A DNA stretch of 50,125 nt from JAHLMP01 sp964608845 (lineage in GTDB: Archaea > Aenigmatarchaeota > Aenigmatarchaeia > GW2011-AR5 > JAHLMP01), in assembly GCA_964608845.1 (NCBI GenBank), contig CAZSPP010000030.1, forward strand, positions 1-50,125, given 5' to 3'. Every line of letters starts with the position of its first letter. Within the stretch, counting starts at the first letter, position 1. This document shows positions 30,901 through 39,563 of this stretch, in pieces. The translations under genes were made by a program, and so were the position numbers. Below the pieces are notes generated by a model that was given only the letters and a program-made list of their open reading frames with translations, did no database searches and was not told the DNA's origin.

Positions 30901-32190
30901 ATGGAAAAACTGAAAAGAGAATTAGGGTTATTTAAACTTACTGCTATCGGGATAGGAATTATTGTCGGTGTGGGAATATATGTTCTTATTGGTAAAGGAG
31001 CAGAAATAGCTGGAAATGCATTATGGATTTCTTTTTTAATCGCTTCTCTTCCGGCAATATTTACAGGCTTATCTTATGCAGAGCTTTCTTCTTTATTCCC
31101 AAAAAGCGGAGCAGAATATGTTTATATATCAAATGCTTTTAATAATAAACTTGCATGGATTGTTGGTTGGTTAATAATTTTTAGTGGAATATTGGGTGCA
31201 GCAACCGTAGCCTCTGGTTTTGGGAATGTTTTTAGCAGTTTTGTTTATGATATGTTTTCAATTTATATTTCTTCACAAATTGTTGCAACTATTCTTATTT
31301 TATTTTGTGGTGCAATTCTTTTGCTGGGTGTAAGAGAATCAGCAATTTTGACCGCAGTTGCTACATTAATTTCAATATTAGGTCTTTTGATAATAATTTT
31401 TTCTTCTATACCAAATTTTCGAAGCTTTAATATTTTTGAGGTAAAAAGCATTTCTGGAATTTTTGAGGCAAGCGCGCTAATATTTTTTGCATTTATAGGA
31501 TTTGAAACAATCCCAAGACTTTCTGAAGAATCAAAAAACCCAAAAAAAGATATACCTAAAGCAATAATACTTTCTATATTAATTTCAGCTATTCTCTATT
31601 CATTAGTCGCATTTTCTTCTATATCTGTTGTTGGTTGGAAAAGGTTAGCTAATAGTCAAAACCCTCTAGGTGAAGTAGCTCTTTATAATTTAGGAAATAC
31701 AGGAATGGTTTTGTTGTCATTATTTGCACTTTTCGCTACATTCACAACAACATTTGTAATACTTTTAGGAACAAGCAGAATAATCTATGGAATATCTGAA
31801 TACCACGCTTTACCAAAAATTTTTATTTCTATTTCTAAAAAATCTCATGTGCCATGGGTATCTATTGTTTTTGTGGCAATAATGAGCTCATTATTTTCAT
31901 TTTTTGGAAAAATAGCCTTCAATGCATATCTTACAGATTTTACAATATTTCTTACATTTATTCTTATAAATCTATCTGTAATAAAACTAAGATTTGTTAA
32001 AAAATATGCTCATTTAAAAAACATTTTTAGGACACCAATAAATTTGAAAAGATTTCCTATAATTCCTTTCTTAGGCATTTTATCTTGTCTTTTCCTTATT
32101 ATGTACACAAGGATAGAAATATGGATTTATGGAATAGGTATAGTGATGATAGGCTTTATTTTATATCATTTGAATAAACAACTAAAGTAA
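30901..32190 (+). CDS. APC-superfamily amino acid permease
   Basis: The protein of about 429 residues has 12 hydrophobic segments. The first is the family hallmark GIGIIVGVGIYVLIGKGAEIAGNA (in two short parts, with the GxG unwinding region), and GFETIPRLSEESKNPKKDIPKA marks helix 6-7. It imports an amino acid or related amine by proton or ion coupling; the substrate is unclear. I place the start at ATG 30901, since an upstream frame runs through tRNA-Val. It overlaps the convergent surface-protein gene by 9 bp. Confidence 0.9.
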   Translation: MEKLKRELGLFKLTAIGIGIIVGVGIYVLIGKGAEIAGNALWISFLIASLPAIFTGLSYAELSSLFPKSGAEYVYISNAFNNKLAWIVGWLIIFSGILGAATVASGFGNVFSSFVYDMFSIYISSQIVATILILFCGAILLLGVRESAILTAVATLISILGLLIIIFSSIPNFRSFNIFEVKSISGIFEASALIFFAFIGFETIPRLSEESKNPKKDIPKAIILSILISAILYSLVAFSSISVVGWKRLANSQNPLGEVALYNLGNTGMVLLSLFALFATFTTTFVILLGTSRIIYGISEYHALPKIFISISKKSHVPWVSIVFVAIMSSLFSFFGKIAFNAYLTDFTIFLTFILINLSVIKLRFVKKYAHLKNIFRTPINLKRFPIIPFLGILSCLFLIMYTRIEIWIYGIGIVMIGFILYHLNKQLK

Positions 32191-32787
32191 ATTTCCAACT
32201 AAAAACAAAACACCTATTACAATGAGAACACTAATAACTCCAATAACTATTATCCAGATGTTTAATTTAGTTTCTTGTCTGCAAATCTCCTTACATATTT
32301 TATCCTCGCAACACTCTAATCCTGGACAACATCTCGATCCTTCCCTTCCACAATATCCTCCACTTTGAATACAAGTTATTTCGATTGTAGTAGTTGTTGG
32401 TTGTATTAAAATTGTTGTTGTAGTAGTTGTTGTAGTAGTTAATTTTGTAACAAATGTAACAGTTTTTTTCAAGCTCTGACCTTCTTCACAATCAGCAATT
32501 ACATCAAATTTTCCATAATAATTTCCGCATACACTCCAATCTATTATTGCAATCTCGTTTTCTATTTTAGGTGCACAAAGAACATTTGTTATATCCTCTT
32601 TAAAGACAATTAAATTTCCATCTGTACAATTTCCAATTATAAAGCATTTACATTCCTCCCCTATTTCACATTTCCATGTTTCAGTTCCAGAATGACAACT
32701 TCTTATTTCTAAATCTAAAGAAAATGCTTGATTAACAATAAATAGTAGAAATATTAAAAATAAAATAATTTTTTTCATTTTAAACAC
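32182..32787 (-). CDS. Secreted, membrane-anchored cysteine-rich protein with Thr-rich stalk
   Basis: The 201-residue protein has a signal peptide (KKIILFLIFLLFIVNQAFS), a first Cys-rich domain (residues 25-115), a Thr stalk including nine consecutive Thr and an ILIQPTTTT segment, a knot-like module with CCPGLECC and CREGS-type spacing (eight Cys within about 30 residues), and a C-terminal membrane helix (IWIIVIGVISVLIVIGVLFL). It should be displayed outside the cell with the C-terminus inside. The stalk is a likely O-glycosylation site. No family is recognised; disulfide-rich adhesin or toxin-like roles are both possible. Confidence 0.75.
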   Translation of the reverse strand: MFKMKKIILFLIFLLFIVNQAFSLDLEIRSCHSGTETWKCEIGEECKCFIIGNCTDGNLIVFKEDITNVLCAPKIENEIAIIDWSVCGNYYGKFDVIADCEEGQSLKKTVTFVTKLTTTTTTTTTILIQPTTTTIEITCIQSGGYCGREGSRCCPGLECCEDKICKEICRQETKLNIWIIVIGVISVLIVIGVLFLVGNLL

Positions 32788-32894
32788 TTTAATTATTCAT
32801 TTATTTTTTCGGTTATAAATTTTTATTTATTCCATATCTTAACTCAAAACAGTTGAAATCTAAAAATAAAAAACAGCAAAATAAAAATTAAATT

Positions 32895-34595
32895 ATGCCT
32901 TATATATTAGATCCACTTTTTGTAGCCCAGCCAGGAGGAGGAATAGTAGGCAGAACACCTTGGGATAGATATATAAATCCATGGCCAGGAGCAAAAGCAA
33001 AATGGCTTGGAAAGGCATTGCTTATTCAACCTTTAGATCAATATGTAACACTAAATCCAACAATGCCTATAGGCTCATTTACAGGTCTTTATCTTAGCAC
33101 AATTTCATATTTAACAAACATGGAATTTATTGTAAGAAAGGTTGATGAATGGATTGAGATTTCACCTACTCATAAAGCATATTATGATATGGTTTTAGGA
33201 GAGAAGGAAAAGATTGAGATAAAAATAAAGACTGTTATTGACGATATGATTAGACATATTTCTGATTTGGAATTGATAGAGCATGACCTAAGAAGATATA
33301 AAGAATTTTTAGATTATATTGAGAAAAAAGATGAGCATTCTTTAAAAGCAATATTTATAGACCAAGTAGATTTTTATGCAGGAGAAGGAGCACCAGGAAG
33401 GCTTTCTATGAGCTTCATGCAACAAAACAATATATTTCCAACAATAATTCAAGATTTTTTTGAAATGAAAAGCGAAGAAGATTTAGAAAAGAATGAAAGA
33501 TTAAAAAAATTACCGAAAGTTGAAAAAGACATGCTAAAAACTAAATGGAGATCGTATCAAGAATGGAAATCATTATTTGGTAATGAAGTGAAAAATAGAT
33601 ATTCTAGATTAAAAGAATTGGTAGAATCTAAGAAAAAGATGATTGAAGAGGCAAGAGAATTTATAAAGCCATATATAGCAAGGCATAAGCTATTAGAAGA
33701 AGGTCTTTCACGAGAAGGAATAAGAAAAAGTTATATTTCAGATATTTTTCATACAGTAGGTGAGCAAACAAGCAGAGAAGTAATAAAGCTTTGGGCCTGG
33801 AAGCAGTTTGAGCCAGAGGAGTTTTTCAAAGCTCCGGGAGAGATACTTGCTTTAAAAAATGTTAGACCAGATGATGAATGGACTAAAAAGCATCTAATAT
33901 TCCATCAAGAGCTTGGATTAAAACAAAAATATCCATGGATAACAGAAAAATGGGTTGAAAATGCAATAAAGGAGATTATGGAAAAGGATGACTTAATGTT
34001 AACAAGAAGAAGAGTTCCTAGAACATATTTATATTACAGTTTTTTGGAATTAGAGTTTGAAAAAAACACAATGAGACTTCCAACAGGAAGCGAGTTTGAG
34101 GATATAATCATAACTGTGAGATGTTACTTAATGTCACAAAATGTTTTATTAGTAAAGCTTTTGGAATTAAAAGCAAAGGAAGAAGAGTTCGAAAATTATA
34201 TAGATGAAATTTTAGGATTAGGAGAAAAAAGAAAAATAGAAAAATTAAAAAAAGAATTATCAAAAATGAAAACAAAAGAAAAAATTCTTTATTTAAAAAG
34301 AAATTTTCCTAAAGCAAGCGACGAAGAAATAAAATCAAAATTGAATGCAATAGGAGAAAATGTTCCATTAGAAGAAATAAAAAAATATAAAATAAGAACT
34401 TACGAATCAATAAATAAATTAAAAAAAGCATGGGAAAGATTTTCAGACTTTTTTGGTTTAGATTTCAGATTTTTTAAGTTCGGGCCATATGAAAAGGATT
34501 TTGAAAATAGAATAACTAAGTTTTATTTAGTTGGAACAGGAAGAACAGCTTATGGTCCATTGGTAGCATTTCTAAAAAGAAAAATAATGGTTTAG
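32895..34595 (+). CDS. Unrecognised 566-residue helical protein, partner of the TIM-barrel gene
   Basis: No family is recognised. The N-terminal 75 residues are Gly/Pro/Trp-rich (PGGGIVGRTPWDRYINPWPG) with little hydrophobic character of a signal peptide. Residues 80-300 and 420-540 are long charged helices likely to coil (for example KLKKELSKMKTKEKI), and residues 305-420 are a mixed segment with WAWKQFEPEEFF and RRRVPRTYLYYSF. It ends with VGTGRTAYGPLVAFLKRK. It lies 6 bp before the 610-residue TIM-barrel gene, so the two are almost surely cotranscribed and possibly form a complex. No membrane segments are seen. Confidence 0.8.
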   Translation: MPYILDPLFVAQPGGGIVGRTPWDRYINPWPGAKAKWLGKALLIQPLDQYVTLNPTMPIGSFTGLYLSTISYLTNMEFIVRKVDEWIEISPTHKAYYDMVLGEKEKIEIKIKTVIDDMIRHISDLELIEHDLRRYKEFLDYIEKKDEHSLKAIFIDQVDFYAGEGAPGRLSMSFMQQNNIFPTIIQDFFEMKSEEDLEKNERLKKLPKVEKDMLKTKWRSYQEWKSLFGNEVKNRYSRLKELVESKKKMIEEAREFIKPYIARHKLLEEGLSREGIRKSYISDIFHTVGEQTSREVIKLWAWKQFEPEEFFKAPGEILALKNVRPDDEWTKKHLIFHQELGLKQKYPWITEKWVENAIKEIMEKDDLMLTRRRVPRTYLYYSFLELEFEKNTMRLPTGSEFEDIIITVRCYLMSQNVLLVKLLELKAKEEEFENYIDEILGLGEKRKIEKLKKELSKMKTKEKILYLKRNFPKASDEEIKSKLNAIGENVPLEEIKKYKIRTYESINKLKKAWERFSDFFGLDFRFFKFGPYEKDFENRITKFYLVGTGRTAYGPLVAFLKRKIMV

Positions 34596-34601
34596 AGTAT
34601 T

Positions 34602-36434
34602 ATGTGGGATAAGAAAAATAAACCTATTGGATACATTATAGGAGTAACTCCAGGATTTTCACAGTTTGAAACAGGAAATTTAAGACTTGTTTACATGGGA
34701 TTAGCAAGAAAAATAACAAAAGCGGCAAGATTAGGCTTTGAATTTGTACAAATAGATTTTGAAGAATTAGGAGAAGCAATAGAACCAGAAATTGTAGAGC
34801 AGATAAAAAGAATAAAAGAAGCTCAAAAAATAGAGATAGGAATTCATTTACATTACGCAGTAGATTTTACACTTGCTTATGCATTTGAATGGAGATATAA
34901 TCAAGATCAGCTAAGAATTTGTGCAAAAATAGCAGGAGAATCTAATGCAAAATATATTTTATTTCATTCATCTTCTCATATGCGCCCAAACATAACATCA
35001 GCTTTCTTAGGAAGAAGAGAAGCATATGGAAAGCTTGTTGGTCCGGATGGAACAAATCTTGGTATATGGATAGAAAAAAACGGCATGAAAGATTGGTTCA
35101 TGGCAAAATTCATAAGGGTGTTGTTTTCTGCAATGGGGGTTGCTGGTACGCCAGCTGTTATTGATTATTTCGAAACAAAAGATTCTTTTAAGAAAGCGAA
35201 AGAATATGCAGAGAATGTTTATGAAAAGGGAATGGCAGCAGTAGAAGAAGAGCTTATGAGGATAAGAGCTAGAATAGAGGATTTAGAAAGGCTTTCAAGA
35301 GTGAGAGACTTAACCGAGGAAGAAAAAAAGGAATTTGAAAGACTGCTTGAAGAGTATAGGCAAAAAAACACTAGAGAATACCTTACTAAAAAGACAGCAT
35401 TAGTAAATAACATTACAGAGCAAGAGGCTTCTGTATGCTTAGCTGTAGCAAGATATACAATAGAATATGATTTTGATAGTATATACGATTTTTGGGTGAG
35501 ACAAGGAGCTGAGGGTGAAGAATATATTGCATACCTTTCTGTTGCAGAATATATGTTTAGAAAAAAAGATAAGATATGGTTAATGATGACAAAAATAAAT
35601 GAAAGCCCGTATAACATAGCAAGAGAGTCGAGCAGAAAAATAGGAGAGTTGAAAGAAGAAGATATTGAAAAGCTTAAGAAAATTGTTGCTGCTGTTGCAG
35701 CAAAATATATAGAAGGTCATTTATTTGCAAAATCAGAGCAATATGGAATAAGAGTTGGAGAAAAAGTTTTTTCTGTTTATGAATATTGTAAAGAAAAAAA
35801 TGTTAGAATATATATAGAAACAGCAATGCCTGAAAAAGGTGCTGAAGGTGAATTAAGAATAATGTCTGTTTTAGATCATATAAATGCATGCAAAGCTATT
35901 GATAATGGAGAACTTATAAATTATTGTATAGATTTTGAGCATCTGCTCACTAATCTTATAGATCCAATTAAAGAGGCAGAAAAATTATTAAAAGAACAAC
36001 CAGGAGATGGAAAATATATTTCATGTCTTCACATAAATGCTCCTAGGCCAATAATCGGTGCTCACGGTCCTATACAAATGATTTCTCATGATATGTTTAT
36101 AATCTACAAATTCCTCTACATATTAAGAAAAGCCGGTGTTAAAGATTCTTACATAATTTGGGAAATGGGGGCTTTTGGTGTAGAGCAATCAGCCATTGCT
36201 CTAAAGAAAATTGTTAACGAGCTTCTAAAAGAAACAGAACCAGAAAATCTTTCCGCAGAATTTTATGGAATAGATAAAGATTTTGAAGCAAGACAAAGAG
36301 CAGCAATTTTAGAGCATGCATTAGATCCTATAAGAGATCTTCTTGTTATGCCAGAAGATAGATTCTCTATAATTGGAAAGCGAGCAGCAGAAAGAGGAAA
36401 GGGAAGAGAATGGGAAAGAGAAAGGTATAGATGA
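34602..36434 (+). CDS. Xylose-isomerase/endonuclease IV-like TIM-barrel protein with helical insert
   Basis: The 610-residue protein has barrel motifs spread over two halves: GIHLHY (H82, H84), ILFHSSSH (H122, H126), IYIETA (E406), CIDFEHLL (D444, E446, H447), CLHINAP (H477), GAHGPI (H488) and IWEMGAFG (E521). This His/Glu/Asp series matches the three-metal AP2EC barrels (endonuclease IV, xylose isomerase). An insert of about 130 residues (roughly 190-330) is charged and helical, with a probable coiled coil. The C-terminal 60 residues are basic. The substrate is unknown (sugar, DNA or RNA). It overlaps the convergent RibL-like gene by 68 bp. Confidence 0.82.
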   Translation: MWDKKNKPIGYIIGVTPGFSQFETGNLRLVYMGLARKITKAARLGFEFVQIDFEELGEAIEPEIVEQIKRIKEAQKIEIGIHLHYAVDFTLAYAFEWRYNQDQLRICAKIAGESNAKYILFHSSSHMRPNITSAFLGRREAYGKLVGPDGTNLGIWIEKNGMKDWFMAKFIRVLFSAMGVAGTPAVIDYFETKDSFKKAKEYAENVYEKGMAAVEEELMRIRARIEDLERLSRVRDLTEEEKKEFERLLEEYRQKNTREYLTKKTALVNNITEQEASVCLAVARYTIEYDFDSIYDFWVRQGAEGEEYIAYLSVAEYMFRKKDKIWLMMTKINESPYNIARESSRKIGELKEEDIEKLKKIVAAVAAKYIEGHLFAKSEQYGIRVGEKVFSVYEYCKEKNVRIYIETAMPEKGAEGELRIMSVLDHINACKAIDNGELINYCIDFEHLLTNLIDPIKEAEKLLKEQPGDGKYISCLHINAPRPIIGAHGPIQMISHDMFIIYKFLYILRKAGVKDSYIIWEMGAFGVEQSAIALKKIVNELLKETEPENLSAEFYGIDKDFEARQRAAILEHALDPIRDLLVMPEDRFSIIGKRAAERGKGREWERERYR

Positions 36435-36798
36435 TACTTCTTGTGCTATAATTTCCAAATTTTTTAATTCTAACAATCTTTATTTTTAATTTTTTTACAT
36501 AATCTTCTAGGTCTTTTGGAAGTTTTTGATCATAGCCTAGTGCTATGATATCAGGCATCTCCTTTTCTATAGTTTTTCTAAAATCATCTTTATGCCCTAT
36601 TATAACCTTATCAGCTATTTTCAATCTTTCTAAATTTTCTTTTCTTATTTTTGCAGGAACTTTATATGGCTTTTTATTATTTTTATCATGAGCTAAAACA
36701 ACAACCAGATAATCACCAAGCTTTTTAGCTTCTTTCAAAAATTTTATATGCCCTAAATGAATTTTATTAAAACACCCTCCTACTAAAACTTTTTTCAT
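36367..36798 (-). CDS. Cytidylyltransferase-fold nucleotidyltransferase (FAD synthetase RibL-like)
   Basis: The 143-residue protein begins MKKVLVGGCFNKIHLGHIKF, with the HxGH nucleotide motif, and ends its conserved part at GNYSTRSII (the xSTxxI motif). Archaeal RibL adenylates FMN to FAD; related enzymes make CDP-glycerol or CDP-ethanolamine, so the donor is uncertain. The last 18 residues (FLFPILFPFLFLLLAFQL) are hydrophobic and lie antisense to the end of the TIM-barrel gene. That tail may be an overlap product with no function, or a membrane anchor. Confidence 0.8.
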   Translation of the reverse strand: MKKVLVGGCFNKIHLGHIKFLKEAKKLGDYLVVVLAHDKNNKKPYKVPAKIRKENLERLKIADKVIIGHKDDFRKTIEKEMPDIIALGYDQKLPKDLEDYVKKLKIKIVRIKKFGNYSTRSIIYTFLFPILFPFLFLLLAFQL

Positions 36799-36842
36799 AC
36801 CTTTAATTAATTTTTAAGCTTTTAAGATATTTTGAATTTAAT

Positions 36843-37244
36843 ATGGCAACGTTTAAGTTTGTTATCGCAGATAAAGGAAAATGCTATCAAATAGAAAAGG
36901 ATCAGAATGAATGTGAGGAAATAATAGGATTAAAGATTGGCGATAAATTCGAAGGCTCTATAATTGGTTTGGACGGCTATATTCTTGAGATAAGAGGAGG
37001 TACTGATAAGGATGGGTTTCCAATGAGACCTGATATAGAAGGAATAGGAAAGAAGAGAATTCTTATAGGTAAATCCATTGGATTCAGAGGAAAAAAGAGA
37101 ATAAAGAAAAAATTGGTTAAAATTAAAGGCTTGAGAAGAAGAAAAACAGTAAGAGGAAATACTATAGGAAAGCATATTGTACAAATAAATTGTAAGGTTG
37201 TAAAATATGGAGACAAGCCAATAGAAGAAATTATTAAAAAGTGA
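36843..37244 (+). CDS. rps6e: Ribosomal protein S6e
   Basis: The 133-residue protein matches archaeal S6e: N-terminal ATFKFVIADKGKCYQIEK, the GLKIGDKFEG loop, DGFPMRPDIEG, and the basic KKRIKKKLVKIKGLRRRKTVRGN segment that binds 16S rRNA. It is a small-subunit protein. Archaeal S6e is often next to aIF2-gamma, which is absent here. It is divergent from the RibL-like gene and 34 bp upstream of an orphan. Confidence 0.95.
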   Translation: MATFKFVIADKGKCYQIEKDQNECEEIIGLKIGDKFEGSIIGLDGYILEIRGGTDKDGFPMRPDIEGIGKKRILIGKSIGFRGKKRIKKKLVKIKGLRRRKTVRGNTIGKHIVQINCKVVKYGDKPIEEIIKK

Positions 37245-37278
37245 TAAATTTAAATACTTAACTGTTATTTATTTAGAT

Positions 37279-37773
37279 ATGGAATACATTAAAAGCTGGG
37301 AGATACCGTTCTCATTAAAAAAAGAATCTTTTGGTGGAAAATATCTTAGTAGAACAACGTATACTACAGAGTTGGATTTAAGAGGAATATACAAAGGATT
37401 ATGGGAAGATTATATAGGAAGGGAAGTAAAAAGCGATAAAGATATGGAAAGATGGATAAAAACAAAAAGAGGATATCAAGAAAAGGTGTTTAGTGAGATG
37501 GAAAATCAAATAAGAGAATCGTTAAGTCTCGTCGCAAATCCGAACATGATAGAAGTTTCTGTCATACCTTCATTAGGCATGCCAGAAACATCTTTCGGAA
37601 TGGGCCAAATTTACATATCTTTAATCGGAGAAGATTTTGGAGAAGGTCCTGTTGAAGATTCAATATTATATTCTCTCTATAAAGCTTCCAGAGAACTCTT
37701 AAGAGAAGTTGAAAGAGAGTTTGGAGTAAAAACTAGAGGAGCTGAAAGACTTATAAAAGTATATAGAGTATAA
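37279..37773 (+). CDS. Uncharacterised 164-residue protein
   Basis: No family is recognised. It begins MEYIKSWEIPFSLKKESFGG; the central part is helical (DMERWIKTKRGYQEKVFSEMENQIRESL), followed by a beta-rich segment (IEVSVIPSLGMPETSFGMGQIYISLIGED) and a C-terminal helix (LYSLYKASRELLREVEREFG). There is no signal peptide or membrane segment, and no cysteines. It lies 34 bp after S6e on the same strand and may be cotranscribed; it converges with the DUF483 gene. Confidence 0.7.
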   Translation: MEYIKSWEIPFSLKKESFGGKYLSRTTYTTELDLRGIYKGLWEDYIGREVKSDKDMERWIKTKRGYQEKVFSEMENQIRESLSLVANPNMIEVSVIPSLGMPETSFGMGQIYISLIGEDFGEGPVEDSILYSLYKASRELLREVEREFGVKTRGAERLIKVYRV

Positions 37774-37795
37774 AAGCTGTTCAAGCAAATAAAAT

Positions 37796-38557
37796 TCAGT
37801 TTCTCATTTCTCTGCTATTATTTAATGATTTTACATCCATTTTTGAAGCATTTCTTAAACTTCTTAGATTTGATAAGTAGCCAATACTTTCTAAAACCTT
37901 TATATAATCATTCAATATTCTACTTTTTTCAATCTCTTCCTTTAATCCTAACCATCCTATATTTCCTATTTTTGTGTCTGCAATTTCTAATATTGTTTCT
38001 CTTTCAACAGATGCTTGAATAGCTGGTTTACAATCTATTCCATGAGGAACCAAATCATCTCTGTATAAAAATTCTGTTGGATAAATTTCCCCTTCTTCTA
38101 CCAAATCAGCAAAATCCCTTAAATTTCTACATTTTCCTCTAATTTTTAGGCTAATCTCTTCAAAAAATTTATGTGGTTTTCTTTCTAACTCTGTAGTTAT
38201 ATAAGCTCTTGCGCAACATCGTGGAAAACCCTCCATAATCTTTCTTTCTATTAAAGATTCTGGATCTTTATGCCTTGAAAGAAATTCATACGATTCTTGT
38301 GAAAGTTGATCTGAATATATTCTAATCTCATTTTCTCCTTTTTCGTATGGAATTCCCAATTCTCTTATAAGATCTTCTTTTTCAGAAGAATATTGAATGT
38401 TGCCAACCCTTTTTGGGCATAAAAGACGAGTATAATAAGATGGTGCTGTTGTCAAAATCATTCTAAATGCTTCTTCTCCGCTAATTATCCCTTCCTTTAG
38501 TCCATGAGATATTATTTCATATATATCTTCTCTATCTACTATTGTTGTATAAACCAT
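37796..38557 (-). CDS. DUF483-family protein
   Basis: The 253-residue protein contains the family's central GFPRCCARAYI motif (near residue 109), plus VPHGIDCKPAIQASVERE near residue 190, both with paired Cys that could bind metal. DUF483 proteins are archaeal, of unknown function. The N-terminal half is helical; there is no signal peptide. Cys47 in RLLCPKRVG and Cys144 in GKCRN are additional candidate ligands. It ends 23 bp from the end of the convergent 164-residue gene. Confidence 0.75.
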   Translation of the reverse strand: MVYTTIVDREDIYEIISHGLKEGIISGEEAFRMILTTAPSYYTRLLCPKRVGNIQYSSEKEDLIRELGIPYEKGENEIRIYSDQLSQESYEFLSRHKDPESLIERKIMEGFPRCCARAYITTELERKPHKFFEEISLKIRGKCRNLRDFADLVEEGEIYPTEFLYRDDLVPHGIDCKPAIQASVERETILEIADTKIGNIGWLGLKEEIEKSRILNDYIKVLESIGYLSNLRSLRNASKMDVKSLNNSREMRN

Positions 38558-38594
38558 GATTAGAGGTTAGGGCCGAAAATCTTTAATTTTTATT

Positions 38595-39563
38595 CTAAAT
38601 TAGTTTTTTCTTTAAATCTTTTAGTGAATTTATTCTCATGGTTTTTGAAAGATATATGAATGAAATATAACCTAAAATGAAACTATAACCCAAGGTCATG
38701 GCTCTACCGATAAGTACAGTAGAAGCAGCTATCGGTTTTGAAAAACCAAGATAAATAAGAAGTAAAATCATTATTGCTTCTGTTCCACCAATACCTCCTG
38801 GCAAGAAACTTAAAAGGCTCATAATAATTGAAATTGAAAGAATGGAAGAAAAATCTATAACGCTCAAATTATTTTGTGTTAAAGAAGAGGAGATTAAAAA
38901 GAATACTGCACCATCCAAGAGCCATACAAGAATTGTTAATATGAAAGATAAAAAAATATTGAAATATTTTATTTTTGTAGAAGAGTAAAAATTTTTAACA
39001 AAGTTATCATCAACATTTTTGAATATGTAGAATTTTTTTAGAAATTTAAATATATAAGTCCCAATCTTTTTGTTTTTTAAGGCAAATAATAAAAAAACAA
39101 CAAAAGCAAAAAACAGATAAAAAGATGATAATGCTAAAAGCTTATAGGTTTCTCCAAATTTATTCATAAAAATATCAATTCCTATAAACCCAAAAAGAAG
39201 AAGAACTAACATATCAAGTATCCTTTCCCATATAACACTAGGCAAAGTTGAAGATATTGATTTTCCAGTCTTTAATTTTAATAAAAGAGATTTTGTTGGT
39301 TCGCCACTTTTTCCTGGGGTTAGGTTACTTATAGTGATACCAAGCAACTGAATAGGAATCAAATCCTTCATTTTTACATTATCTAATAAAAATCTCCACT
39401 TAAGAACTCTAATAAAAGTTGCTAAATTTGCAATTATAAATGTTATTAAAATAACCTCTATTTTTACTTTACTTATTTCTTTAAAAGTTTCTTGAGGATT
39501 TACAAAGATCAGTATTGCTGATAATATTATAAAAGAGAAAATAAATAAGAGAAACCTTTTCAT
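38595..39563 (-). CDS. Flippase-like membrane protein (UPF0104/LPG-synthase transmembrane family)
   Basis: The 322-residue protein has about eight membrane helices and family features: RVLKWRFLLDNVK, TISNLTPGKSGEPTKSLLLK and SFLPGGIGGTEAIMILLLIYLGF. Family members include AglD-type proteins linked to archaeal glycosylation and bacterial lysylphosphatidylglycerol synthase relatives. Its ATG abuts the stop of the GT-C gene (39564) with no gap, so it is translated right after it. A role in lipid-linked sugar transfer or flipping is inferred from the surrounding glycan genes. Confidence 0.85.
   Translation of the reverse strand: MKRFLLFIFSFIILSAILIFVNPQETFKEISKVKIEVILITFIIANLATFIRVLKWRFLLDNVKMKDLIPIQLLGITISNLTPGKSGEPTKSLLLKLKTGKSISSTLPSVIWERILDMLVLLLFGFIGIDIFMNKFGETYKLLALSSFYLFFAFVVFLLFALKNKKIGTYIFKFLKKFYIFKNVDDNFVKNFYSSTKIKYFNIFLSFILTILVWLLDGAVFFLISSSLTQNNLSVIDFSSILSISIIMSLLSFLPGGIGGTEAIMILLLIYLGFSKPIAASTVLIGRAMTLGYSFILGYISFIYLSKTMRINSLKDLKKKLI

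Noticed and set aside
32395..32455. Repeat or CRISPR-like array
   Set aside because: The repetition is only ACT/ACA threonine codons of the stalk in the surface protein; no spacers or repeats of CRISPR type occur in the window.
35219..35617. Antisense open frame in the TIM-barrel gene insert
   Set aside because: Ser/Leu-rich shadow of a Glu/Lys-rich coiled region; no start signals.
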